A stretch of DNA of 28,949 nt from JBDTMT01 sp033764095 (GCA_033764095.1 JANRJF010000335.1:1-28949), one strand, 5' to 3'; positions 14,156 to 21,238 are shown, numbered from the stretch's first letter. Notes: a model not told the origin generated them from the sequence alone. Made by a program: numbers and translations.

Positions 14156-15853
14156 ATGAGCGCGCCCGAGGTTGACGGCCGCGATTCGCTGCTCGGCATC
14201 GCGGCGCGCGACCTGGAGCGCCTCACCCAGGTCACCGCGACGCTGGCGCGGCACGGCTTCGGCGCGCTGGTCGGCCGCGCCCAGGACCCCGGCGCCATCC
14301 CCGACACCACCACGCCGCAGGCGGTGCGCTTCGCCCGCCTGCTCGCCGACCTCGGGCCGACCTTCATCAAGCTCGGCCAGGTGCTGTCGATCCGCCGCGA
14401 CCTGCTGCCGGCCGAGTACATCGCCGCGCTGGAAACGCTGCAGGACACCGCGCCCGAGGTACCGGCGGAGGCGGTCCGGGAGGTGATCGAGGCCGGGCTC
14501 GGCCAGCCGATCGAGAGCGTGTTCGCCAGCTTCGACCCGCAACCGCTCGGCACCGCCTCGATCGCGCAGACGCATCGCGCCACCGCCCGCGACGGCACCG
14601 CGCTGGTGGTGAAGGTGCAGCGGCCGGGCATCGAGCGCGTGCTGCGCGGCGACCTCGACCTGCTCTACCTGGCGGCGCGCGCGCTGGAGAGCGGCATCGA
14701 CGAGCTGCAGCTCGCCGCGGTCTCGGAAGTGATCGCCGAGTTCGAGAAGGGGCTGCTGCGCGAGCTCGACTTCACCGCCGAGCTGGAGAACCTGGAGACC
14801 GCGCTGCGCCTGCTCGACCCGGCGCGCGCCATCGTCGTGCCGCGCCCCTACCGCGCCTACAGCTGCCGCACCGTGCTGGCGATGGAGCTGTTCCCCGGCC
14901 GCTCGCTGCGCGCCCTGGCGCCGCAGAGCGACGCCGCCCAGCACGTCGTCGAGGAGCTGGTGCACGCGGCGGTGAAGCAGGTGTTCGTCGACGGCTTCTT
15001 CCACGGCGATCCGCACCCCGGCAACGTGCTGGCGGACGATGACGGCCGCGTCTGCCTGATCGACTTCGGCCTCGCCGGCCGCCTCGACCAGGCGCAGCGC
15101 GACGACCTGGTGGCGCTGATCCTCGGCCTCATCCTCGGCGACGACGCCGGCATCGCGCGCGTGCTGCTGCGCATGGGCACGCCGACCCAACGTGTGAGTC
15201 TCGCCGAGCTGCGCGCCGAGGTCACCCGCCTGCGCACCGAGTACCTCAGCACCACCTCGCTGGAGGCGGTCGATTCCAGCGGCTTCGCCGAGGCGTTCGC
15301 CGCCGCGGCGAATCGCTTCCGCATCAAGCTGGCGCCGGAATTCGCCATCCTCACCAAGGCGACCGCGACGCTCGAGGGCATCATCCGCACCTGGCATCCG
15401 CAGATCGACCTGGTCGCCATCGCGCAGCCGGTGGTCGAGCGGCTGATGGCGGCGCGCTGGTCGCCGACCCGCCTGCTGGCCGAGGCGATGAGCGGCGCCA
15501 GCGGCATGGGCAGCCTGCTGCGCGGCCTGCCGGCGCAGCTCGAGCAGCTGCTGCAGGACGTCGAGAGCGGCAACCTGCAGGTGCGCGCCGTCTCGCCGGC
15601 GCTCGACGAGCTGCCGCTGCGCATCCACCAGCTCGCCAGCCGCCTGTCGCTGACCGGCTTCGCCGCGGCGATCTCGATCTGCGCCGCGCTGCTGGTGCCC
15701 GACGCGCTGAGCTGGAGCCTGCGCAGCGGCCTGTTCGTGCTCTGCTTCGGGCTCGCCTGCGTCGGCTGGACGGCGCTGCTGTGGTGGCACGTCCTGGGGC
15801 GCGGGCGGCCGCTTCAGGTGGGGGCGTTGCTGAAACTCCTCCGCCGGCCGTAG
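14156..15853 (+). CDS. ubiB: ABC1/AarF/UbiB-family atypical protein kinase-like protein
   Basis: A 565-residue member of the UbiB family, needed for ubiquinone (or other isoprenoid quinone) biosynthesis as a membrane-bound ATPase. Visible family signatures are the KxGQ motif (K72-Q75 in FIKLGQVLSIRRDLLP), the nucleotide-loop segment PLGTASIAQTH (130-140), the catalytic-lysine strand VVKVQRPG (K153), the HGDPHPGN loop (283-290) and DFG (303-305). Two C-terminal membrane helices (about 508-550: GFAAAISICAALLVP, SGLFVLCFGLACVGW) anchor it, as in Coq8/UbiB. It ends 3 bp before the convergent COQ4-like gene. In eukaryotes Coq8 and Coq4 work in the same CoQ complex, so the neighbourhood supports a quinone role. 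Confidence 0.92.
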   Translation: MSAPEVDGRDSLLGIAARDLERLTQVTATLARHGFGALVGRAQDPGAIPDTTTPQAVRFARLLADLGPTFIKLGQVLSIRRDLLPAEYIAALETLQDTAPEVPAEAVREVIEAGLGQPIESVFASFDPQPLGTASIAQTHRATARDGTALVVKVQRPGIERVLRGDLDLLYLAARALESGIDELQLAAVSEVIAEFEKGLLRELDFTAELENLETALRLLDPARAIVVPRPYRAYSCRTVLAMELFPGRSLRALAPQSDAAQHVVEELVHAAVKQVFVDGFFHGDPHPGNVLADDDGRVCLIDFGLAGRLDQAQRDDLVALILGLILGDDAGIARVLLRMGTPTQRVSLAELRAEVTRLRTEYLSTTSLEAVDSSGFAEAFAAAANRFRIKLAPEFAILTKATATLEGIIRTWHPQIDLVAIAQPVVERLMAARWSPTRLLAEAMSGASGMGSLLRGLPAQLEQLLQDVESGNLQVRAVSPALDELPLRIHQLASRLSLTGFAAAISICAALLVPDALSWSLRSGLFVLCFGLACVGWTALLWWHVLGRGRPLQVGALLKLLRRP

Positions 15854-15868
15854 CTTCACCACAACGAC
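15854..15868. repeat. Lone half-element 10 (CTTCACCACAACGAC), carries a stop codon
   Basis: This 15-bp word is identical to the reverse complement of the outer right arm of element 8 (13101-13115). No partner arm is visible nearby. On the minus strand it reads GTCGTTGTGGTGAAG, and its TGA (15858-15856) is the stop codon of the COQ4-like gene. It sits in the 2-bp space between convergent genes. Confidence 0.6.
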
Positions 15869-16920
15869 CCGACCCCGAACTCCGCGCGGATCGCCGCGAT
15901 CGACTTGCCCCACTGCGCCTGCCAGTCGATCAGCATCATCGGCGGGGTGGCGCGGCCGTGGCGCCAGGCCTCGGCGGTCACCTGCAGGAACGGGTCGAGG
16001 AAGATCGGCTGCGAGAACAGCAGCAGCGTGATGATCGTGCCGAGGAAGGCCGCCGAGTAGTTGTGGCCGAACTGCGCCAGCTGGAACGACGAGATGGCGC
16101 TCTCGTGCAGCGGGCTGGTGCTGTAGCCGGCCACCAGGTGCCAGAGCTCGTGCTGCTGCAGGATGCGGCGGTTGGTGCCGTCGACGCCGGGGTGGAAGCC
16201 GGTGACGGTGTCGGGATCGAGCACCTCGGGATCGAAGCCGTTGTCGACGATCAGATGATAGTAGGCGTGCCCGAGCGTGTCGGGCGGGCAGGCGGCGAGG
16301 CTGTGGATGTCCACCCGCGGCGGCCACGGCTGCGCGGCGACGACGTCCTGGCCGGGAAACTGGCGGATGGCGCGCGCGCAGGCATCCTTCAGCGTCTCGC
16401 CGTAGGTGGCGCCGAAGGCGGCGATGGTCGGCGTGATGGTCGCCGGATCGACCTGCTGGCCGACCACCTGCCAGAGCAGCGCCGGCAGCCCTTCCGGCAC
16501 GCGACCGGGGCGTCGCAGCAGCGGCAGCGCATCCGCTTCGACGCTGGCATCGAGCGGCGGCGCCGGCGGCGCGAGCAGCGGATACCCGATCGACGCCTTG
16601 CCGCGCAGCCAGCCGTTCGCCAGCCGCTCGTAAACCGGCAGCGCTGCCTCCGGCGTGACGAAGCCGACGCGCAGCGTGTGCACCGCGATCCACAGCAGGC
16701 TCTCGAACGTCGCGCCGGCGGCCGCGCTCGCCGCCTGCCGCTCCAACGCCTCGAACGGCCCCTCCCCCGCCGGACCCGTACTGCCGCCGAGCGGCAGCGC
16801 CTCGCGCACGGTGCAATCGCCGTGCGTGGCAATCGCTTCCAACACCGGCGCCATCGTCGGCCCGCCGAAGTCTAGGTCCTCGACCTTGTGCAGCAGTGCG
16901 GTGCGAATCGCGTCGTGCAT
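15856..16920 (-). CDS. COQ4-family protein with N-terminal extension
   Basis: A 354-residue protein. The C-terminal half matches the Coq4 family (coenzyme Q biosynthesis, linked to oxidative decarboxylation at C1 of the ring): GHAYYHLIVDNGFDPEVLDPDT followed by QQHELWHLVAGYSTSPLHE. The metal motif HDxxHx11E appears as H257-E258-x-x-H261-x11-E273, with spacing exactly conserved but Asp replaced by Glu. The last domain helices (FGHNYSAAFLGTIITLLLF) fit membrane binding. The first 200 residues are not part of typical Coq4 proteins (about 220-270 residues) and I do not recognise them. AGGTG lies 5 nt before ATG 16920. The stop codon lies in a copy of the element-8 word. It is convergent with ubiB and likely the last gene of the minus-strand run. 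Confidence 0.82.
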   Translation of the reverse strand: MHDAIRTALLHKVEDLDFGGPTMAPVLEAIATHGDCTVREALPLGGSTGPAGEGPFEALERQAASAAAGATFESLLWIAVHTLRVGFVTPEAALPVYERLANGWLRGKASIGYPLLAPPAPPLDASVEADALPLLRRPGRVPEGLPALLWQVVGQQVDPATITPTIAAFGATYGETLKDACARAIRQFPGQDVVAAQPWPPRVDIHSLAACPPDTLGHAYYHLIVDNGFDPEVLDPDTVTGFHPGVDGTNRRILQQHELWHLVAGYSTSPLHESAISSFQLAQFGHNYSAAFLGTIITLLLFSQPIFLDPFLQVTAEAWRHGRATPPMMLIDWQAQWGKSIAAIRAEFGVGSLW

Positions 16921-16941
16921 CAGTCACCTGAAGAAAAACGG

Positions 16942-17042
16942 AACCACGGATGAACACAGATGAACACAGACAGGGAATCGAACAACCCAAACGCTGGGTT
17001 TCGTCTTCGTCTATCTGTGTTTATCCGTGTTCATCCGTGGTT
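16942..17042. repeat. Palindromic tandem-word element 11 (10-bp unit ATCCGTGTTC), contains a stop codon
   Basis: Left arm 16942-16971 (AACCACGGATGAACACAGATG...) and right arm 17013-17042 match as reverse complements at 27 of 30 positions; all three differences are transitions. The word period is 10 bp (ATCTGTGTTT/ATCCGTGTTC/ATCCGTGG). A small inner hairpin AACCCA...TGGGTT sits in the loop. The right arm runs into TTA at 17041-17043, which is the TAA stop of the acyl-CoA dehydrogenase on the minus strand. It separates that gene from the COQ4-like gene. Confidence 0.93.
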
Positions 17043-18213
17043 ACTCAGTTTTCAGAATCTCCTTGGCGATGGTGAGGATCTGGATCTCGGTGGTGCCGCC
17101 GCCGAGCTCGATGAGCTTGGCGTCGCGCGCCAGGCGCTCGACGACGTACTCCTCCATGTAGCCGTTGCCGGCGAGGATATGGATCGCCTCGAAGGCGACG
17201 AAGGTGCCCATCTCGGCGCAGTAGAGCTTGCCGGCGCAGACGTCGGCGACCGACTCGCGCAGCGCGCGGCCGGCGAGGAAGTCGGCGTAGACGATGCGCC
17301 GCACGTTGGCGAGCGCCACCCACATGCGCGCCAGGCGTTGCTGCACGAGCTGGAAGTTGGCGATCGGCTCGCCGAACTGGGTGCGGGTGCGGGCGTAGTC
17401 GCGGGCGATCTCGAAGCAGCGCTCGGCGATGCCGTAGGACAGCACCGAGAGGCCGCCGCGCTCGCTGGCGAGGCTCGACTTGACGTGATCGCGCTGCGTG
17501 ACGCCGCCGCCGAGCAGCTGGTTGGCCGGCACCCGCGCGCCGTCGAGGAACACCTCGCCGGTCGGCGAGCCGCGCATGCCCATCTTCTTCATCGGCGGAC
17601 CAGTGCTGAGGCCGGGCGTATCGCGCTCGACGATGAACGGCTGGATGCTGCCGTCGAGCTCGCCGCCGCGCACCCGCGCGTAGATGAGGAAGACGTCGGC
17701 ATAGGGCGCGTTGGTGATGAACGTCTTGCTGCCGTCGAGCACGTAGTGGTCGCCGTCGCGCCGCGCCGTGGTCTTCATGCCGCCGAGCGCGTCGCTGCCG
17801 GCGCCCGGCTCGGTCAGCCCCCAGGAACCGATCTTCTCGCAGCGCAGCACCGGCATGGCAAAGCGCTCGACCTGCTCCGGCGTCCCCTTGCCCATTACGT
17901 TGGCGCCGAACAGGCCGAGGCTGGCGCCGTAGCTGAGCGCGAACGACGGACTGACGCGCGCCATCTCGACGGTGAATGTGGTGCGCGCATAGCGCGCGGT
18001 GTTGGGCCCCCACCCTGACCCTCCCCCGCTCTCGCGGGGGAGGGAATCGGATCCGAGCATCGCATCCAGGCCGAGTGCCTCATGCATGGCGCGCATCAGG
18101 TCGTAGGGCAGCAGCTCGCCGTGCTCCATCGCCGGCACGTGCGGCTCGATCTGGCGGGTGAAGTAGTCGCGGAACGTGTCGCGCAGCAGGCGTTCGGTGT
18201 CGGTGAGCTCCAT
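17041..18213 (-). CDS. Acyl-CoA dehydrogenase, isovaleryl-CoA dehydrogenase-type active site, with in-frame repeat insertion
   Basis: A 390-residue FAD flavoenzyme that introduces a double bond into an acyl-CoA and passes electrons to ETF. Family landmarks are WGLTEPGAGSDALGG (131-145), GSKTFITNAPYADV (161-174), the RTQFGEPIANFQLVQ helix (277-291) and ILAGNGYMEEYVVERLARDAK (346-366). The usual catalytic Glu near the C-terminus is replaced by Gly (LGGGTTEIQ), while Glu251 stands at ASERGG. That is the arrangement of isovaleryl-CoA/long-chain dehydrogenases, where the base sits on the other helix. Residues about 55-71 (S-D-S-L-P-R-E-S-G-G-G-S-G-W-G-P-N) are encoded by a hairpin repeat and look inserted between the N-terminal helical segments. 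The stop codon is supplied by element 11. Confidence 0.92.
   Translation of the reverse strand: MELTDTERLLRDTFRDYFTRQIEPHVPAMEHGELLPYDLMRAMHEALGLDAMLGSDSLPRESGGGSGWGPNTARYARTTFTVEMARVSPSFALSYGASLGLFGANVMGKGTPEQVERFAMPVLRCEKIGSWGLTEPGAGSDALGGMKTTARRDGDHYVLDGSKTFITNAPYADVFLIYARVRGGELDGSIQPFIVERDTPGLSTGPPMKKMGMRGSPTGEVFLDGARVPANQLLGGGVTQRDHVKSSLASERGGLSVLSYGIAERCFEIARDYARTRTQFGEPIANFQLVQQRLARMWVALANVRRIVYADFLAGRALRESVADVCAGKLYCAEMGTFVAFEAIHILAGNGYMEEYVVERLARDAKLIELGGGTTEIQILTIAKEILKTE
18001..18051. repeat. Palindromic element 12 inserted in frame in the acyl-CoA dehydrogenase gene
   Basis: CCCTCCCCCGC (18019-18029) pairs perfectly with GCGGGGGAGGG (18034-18044) around a TCTC loop, an 11-bp stem. 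Flanks CACCCTGACC and AATCGGATCCG complete a 51-bp segment, exactly 17 codons, keeping the gene in frame. The sequence resembles short C/G hairpin repeats found in many proteobacterial genomes, normally between genes. Confidence 0.82.
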
Positions 18214-18250
18214 CGCGGAGTCAGGCTCTACGCGGGCGGTCCGAAGGCGG

Positions 18251-18991
18251 TCAAGGCGCCGGGTAGGCGGCGCGATCGGCGCCGTGCTGCGGGCTGTACG
18301 GGCCGAGCGGCAGGCCGCTGCGCGGCGCGTCGAACGCCTGGCGCGCCGCCTGGGCGGCGAGCGGCCGGTAGTTGGGCTCGAAGGTCTCGTTCAGCACGTA
18401 GCCGATCGCGGCGCCGATCAGCGCCGCGATCGGATCGCTGCCGGCGGTCCCGGTGCTCTGCTGGACGCGCTGCGACGAGCGCCACAGCTCCTCGCCGCTG
18501 CGCGTGTCGTACAGGGTGAAGTCCATCTCCACCACCACCGCCGCGTCCATGACCATGTACTTCGAGCCCCAGTCGGTGATGACGACGAACAGCACCGCGT
18601 CGGCGCCGAACAGCTCGCGGAAGCGCTGCGGCTGGAGCTCCTGCACGTGCCCCGCCTCGCTCAGGCCGAGATCCTTGAACAGCGCGTCGGTGAGGATGAG
18701 CGGGAAGACGTAGTAGCCGCGCTCCGCCAGCGGCCGCGTCACCACCGCTTCGACCACCTCCGGCGAGTCCAGGTTGGTGGTGTCGTTGCGCACCGGCGCG
18801 ACCAGGATCGAGCGCGGATTGCTGGCGAACAGCTTGCTGTAGTCCTGCTCCTGGTAGGCGCAGCCGGCCAGCGTACAGAGCAAGATCGCAACGCAGAGCC
18901 GCGGAGGCGCCGAGGGCGCGGAGACGGCCTGATTCGGTTTCTGCTCGGCGCCCCCGGCGCCTCCGCGTCTCTGCGTTGCCATCTTCGTCAT
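18251..18991 (-). CDS. DUF799 / GNA1162-family lipoprotein
   Basis: A 246-residue predicted lipoprotein of the GNA1162 family, which recurs in an operon with CsgG-like and DUF4810 lipoproteins. The mature part has the family pattern: RSILVAPVRNDTTNLDSPEVVEAV, then PLAERGYYVFPLILTDALFKD, GADAVLFVVITDWGSKYMVM and LYDTRSGEELWRSSQ. It ends with a Gly/Ala-rich segment that may touch membrane. The lipobox LAGC precedes AYQEQDY. ATG 18991 overlaps the upstream TGA (ATGA), so translation is coupled. Residues about 5-35 (A-T-Q-R-R-G-G-A... to ...P-P-R-L-C-V-A-I) are encoded by palindromic element 13, giving an unusually long N-region and the first part of the hydrophobic core of the signal peptide. 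Confidence 0.9.
   Translation of the reverse strand: MTKMATQRRGGAGGAEQKPNQAVSAPSAPPRLCVAILLCTLAGCAYQEQDYSKLFASNPRSILVAPVRNDTTNLDSPEVVEAVVTRPLAERGYYVFPLILTDALFKDLGLSEAGHVQELQPQRFRELFGADAVLFVVITDWGSKYMVMDAAVVVEMDFTLYDTRSGEELWRSSQRVQQSTGTAGSDPIAALIGAAIGYVLNETFEPNYRPLAAQAARQAFDAPRSGLPLGPYSPQHGADRAAYPAP
18888..18979. repeat. Palindromic tandem-word element 13 (8-bp unit CGCGGAG-type) within a signal-peptide coding region
   Basis: Left arm 18888-18923 and right arm 18944-18979 are reverse complements at 33 of 36 positions, with a 20-bp loop. The words CGCAGAGC/CGCGGAGG/CGCCGAGG/GCGCGGAG show an 8-bp period, like the inner part of element 3. The whole palindrome is translated on the minus strand as the N-terminal region of the DUF799 lipoprotein. 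Confidence 0.93.
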
Positions 18992-19434
18992 CGCTGCGGC
19001 GGCTGGCTGTCGGACGAGGAGTACGGCGGCGTCGGGGCCGGGACGCCGTCGGCCGGCGGGCCGGCGAGGCCCTGGCGCTGGCGGACGCGCGCGATCAGCT
19101 TGTCCATCAGCGGCGCGGCTTCCGGGAAGAGCTGCTTCTCGCGCGTGAAGTTGGCCTCGGCGCCGCCGTAGTCGCCGCGCAGATAGAGCAGGAAGCCGTA
19201 GTCGGCAAACAGGCCGGGCGGTACGCGCCCGTTGCGCTGCTGGATCTCGTTCAGCGTCTGCGCGTAGATCGCCAGCGCGGCATTCGGATCGTTGTCGATC
19301 AGCTGCGCCGACATCCCGTCCTCGTAGTCGCCCCAGTCGTAGAGGCCGCGCGGCGCGGTCGTACACGCGCCGAGCCCGCACACGAACGCAAGCGCCGCGG
19401 CCACGCGCAGGCGTCGTTGAGTCACCGATTGCAC
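18988..19434 (-). CDS. DUF4810 lipoprotein
   Basis: A small lipoprotein of about 148 residues from GTG 19434 (the frame is open to an ATG at 19515, but that part reads through a repeat element). The signal region RRLRVAAALAFVCGLGAC ends in the lipobox GLGAC followed by TTAPRGLYDWGDYEDGM, the DUF4810 signature. Next comes a TPR-like helical segment (DPNAALAIYAQTLNEIQQRNGRVPPGLFADYGFLLYLRGDYGGAEANFTREKQ in pieces). The end is a Pro-rich tail (PPADGVPAPTPPYSSS). A second GTG at 19425 is also possible, and neither has a clear ribosome binding site. It sits between CsgG and DUF799 genes; the trio probably forms one envelope complex of unknown role. Confidence 0.87.
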   Translation of the reverse strand: MQSVTQRRLRVAAALAFVCGLGACTTAPRGLYDWGDYEDGMSAQLIDNDPNAALAIYAQTLNEIQQRNGRVPPGLFADYGFLLYLRGDYGGAEANFTREKQLFPEAAPLMDKLIARVRQRQGLAGPPADGVPAPTPPYSSSDSQPPQR

Positions 19435-19450
19435 GATGCGTTTGACGATT

Positions 19451-19540
19451 TCACGGCGAAGGCAACGGATGAAAAGATCAGATGATTTCGATCGCAGTAT
19501 CCGTGCAATCTTCAAACGTGTCCGTGCAATCCGTGGCGGA
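19451..19540. repeat. Degenerate palindromic element 14 (9-10-bp TCCGTGCAAT words)
   Basis: TCCGTGCAAT occurs at 19500-19509 and 19521-19530, followed by CCGTGG; a loosely complementary arm TCACGGCGAAGGCAACGGAT lies at 19451-19470. Pairing is imperfect, so this looks like an eroded member of the element 2/3/11 class. It lies between the CsgG-like and DUF4810 genes. Open reading through it would give the DUF4810 protein about 27 extra residues. Confidence 0.65.
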
Positions 19541-19557
19541 GTGTTCGCGACAGCACG

Positions 19558-20229
19558 TCAGCCCGCCGGCTTGTACGCATCCAGCGAGCGCACGACGTTG
19601 TTCATCATGTTGACGATGGCGGCGTCGATCGCCTTGCCGTCGAGCGTCGAGTCCCAGCCGGAAACGCCGCCGACGCCGAGCGTCGAGGTGGTCTCGATGG
19701 TCGCGTCGCCGCTGCCCTCGGCGGTGTAGAAGATCGCGCCGGTGCGCGGATTGACCAGGCGCAGCACGACGCGGGCGCGGGCGCGCTGCTCCTTGGTGCG
19801 GCCGATCAGCCAGGTCTTGCCGGTGGTCTCGCGCCCGAGCTCGACCACCGAGCCCATGATCAACGCGTCGACGCCCTGCAGGTCCTTGCGGAATTGCGCC
19901 TCGCTGAGCCCCATCAGCTTGGCCTCGGCCTGCAGCCGGCCGATGTCCTGCCGCTCGACGACGTTGAAGTGCTGCGTCTCCATCAGCCGGTTGGCGAGCA
20001 TGTCCGACGCCTGCTTGCCGAGCCGGTCGCCGTCGGCATCGGTGAACAGGCCGCTGCCGAAGGTCGATTCGTTGGTGAAGCGCGCGATGCCGACCGTCAT
20101 GCGCTGATCCGGCGGCAGCGGCGCGACGATCACCGCCGGGCCGCGGTCGGTCACCCCTTCGTTGATCTGCCGCGTCGGCGCGCAGGCGGCGGCGAGCAGC
20201 AACGCGAGCAGCGCAAATCGTGTGTGCAT
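19558..20229 (-). CDS. CsgG/HfaB-family lipoprotein
   Basis: A 223-residue lipoprotein related to the curli export protein CsgG, in the shorter variant common outside curli operons. The signal peptide MHTRFALLALLLAAAC puts the lipidated Cys at position 16. The fold markers are MTVGIARFTNES, ASDMLANRLMETQHFNVVERQDI (the 'VVER' strand typical of CsgG) and GVDALIMGSVVELGRET, followed by RVVLRLVNPRTGAIFYTAEGSGDA. The C-terminal helix has DAAIVNMMNNVVRSL. It is the first gene of a minus-strand run with DUF4810 and DUF799 lipoproteins, the conserved trio whose function is not established. No CsgA-like subunits are present here, so a curli role is unsupported. Confidence 0.92.
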   Translation of the reverse strand: MHTRFALLALLLAAACAPTRQINEGVTDRGPAVIVAPLPPDQRMTVGIARFTNESTFGSGLFTDADGDRLGKQASDMLANRLMETQHFNVVERQDIGRLQAEAKLMGLSEAQFRKDLQGVDALIMGSVVELGRETTGKTWLIGRTKEQRARARVVLRLVNPRTGAIFYTAEGSGDATIETTSTLGVGGVSGWDSTLDGKAIDAAIVNMMNNVVRSLDAYKPAG

Positions 20230-20324
20230 GCCGTGGCGCTAGCATCGGCGGCTGGCGGTGACAATTCGCGTCGCGCCCATCGCCGCTCGCGTTCGAGAGT
20301 CCCTGCACTGCGCGCCCCTTCCGA

Positions 20325-20352
20325 CGATACGCGATAGGCGATAAGCGATAGG
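20325..20352. repeat. Half-element 15: four 7-bp units CGATAGG, next to a start codon
   Basis: CGATACG/CGATAGG/CGATAAG/CGATAGG occupy 20325-20352 with exact 7-bp spacing and end 4 bp before the ATG at 20357. The word is close to GCGATGA of elements 5 and 16. No complementary arm is visible within about 150 bp. The last unit's AGG is placed as a weak ribosome binding site. Confidence 0.85.
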
Positions 20353-20356
20353 CGCC

Positions 20357-21238
20357 ATGCAGATCGGCATGAACCTTCCCGTCATGGTGCCCGGTCTCGA
20401 CCGCCGCACCATCCTCGACTGGGCGCGGCGCATCGACGCCGGGCCGTTCGCGACGCTGGCCGCCGGCGAGCGCATCACCTTTCCCAACCCGGAGTGCATG
20501 GTCACCCTGGCCGCCGCCGCGGCGGTGACCGAGCGGGTGAAGATCGCCTGCACGGTGCTGGTGCTGCCGATGCACGCGGCGCCGCTGGTGGCGAAGCAGA
20601 TCGCGACGCTCGACGTCGTCTCGGGCGGACGCGTCATCTGCGGCGTCGGCGTCGGCGCGCGCGCCGAGGACTACCGCGCCGCCGGCGCGCCGTTCGACAC
20701 GCGCCGGCTGCGCCGCATGGAGGCGCAGGTCGAGGTGCTGAAGCGCGCCTGGCGCGGCGAGATCGTCGTCGACGACGCGCGTCGCCCGATTGAGCCGCTG
20801 CCGGTGCAGCCCGGCGGCCCGCCGCTGTGGGCCGGGGCGCTGGCCGCCGATTCGATCAGGCGCGCGGCGCGCTGGGCGGACGGCATCTGCGGCTTCAGCT
20901 TCGGCCCCTCGCTCGACGAGGTCGCCTTCGCCTGGGAGACGGCGCGCACCGCCTGGCGCGAGGCGGGCCGCACGACGCCGCCGCGCCTGGTCGGCGGCTG
21001 CTGGTTCGCGCTCGGCGCCGACGCGCGCGCGCAGCTCGACCTTTACCTGCACCGCTACCTCGGCTTCCTCGGCGACGACGTCGCGCGCGCCGTCGCGCCG
21101 AGCGTACGCACCGACTCGCCGGCGGCGCTGCGCCGCGTCGCCCGGGATCTCGCCGCGCTCGGCACCGACGAGCTGCTGCTGGTCCCCACGACGGCCGACG
21201 CCGACGAGCTCGACCGCGTCGCCGACGCGCTGGGCTGA
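20357..21238 (+). CDS. Luciferase-like (LLM) flavin/F420-dependent oxidoreductase
   Basis: A 293-residue TIM-barrel enzyme of the bacterial luciferase-like monooxygenase superfamily, using FMN or F420. Landmarks are MQIGMNLPVMVPGLDR at the start, PECMVTLAAAAAVTERVKIACTVLVLPMH, the cofactor-phosphate loop DVVSGGRVICGVGVG, and PLWAGALAADSIRRAARWADGICGF before the C-terminal helices. It is a short representative (most are 290-350 residues). The substrate is unknown. A run of 7-bp repeats sits directly upstream where the ribosome binding site should be. Confidence 0.9.
   Translation: MQIGMNLPVMVPGLDRRTILDWARRIDAGPFATLAAGERITFPNPECMVTLAAAAAVTERVKIACTVLVLPMHAAPLVAKQIATLDVVSGGRVICGVGVGARAEDYRAAGAPFDTRRLRRMEAQVEVLKRAWRGEIVVDDARRPIEPLPVQPGGPPLWAGALAADSIRRAARWADGICGFSFGPSLDEVAFAWETARTAWREAGRTTPPRLVGGCWFALGADARAQLDLYLHRYLGFLGDDVARAVAPSVRTDSPAALRRVARDLAALGTDELLLVPTTADADELDRVADALG

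Noticed and set aside
16138..16152. HELWH in the COQ4-like protein as a zinc metalloprotease site
   Set aside because: The surrounding sequence and the exact x11-Glu spacing match the Coq4 motif, and there is no signal peptide or protease fold signature.
19558..20229. CsgG homologue as evidence for curli export
   Set aside because: No CsgA, B, E or F-like genes are present, and the DUF4810/DUF799 neighbours define a different recurrent operon.
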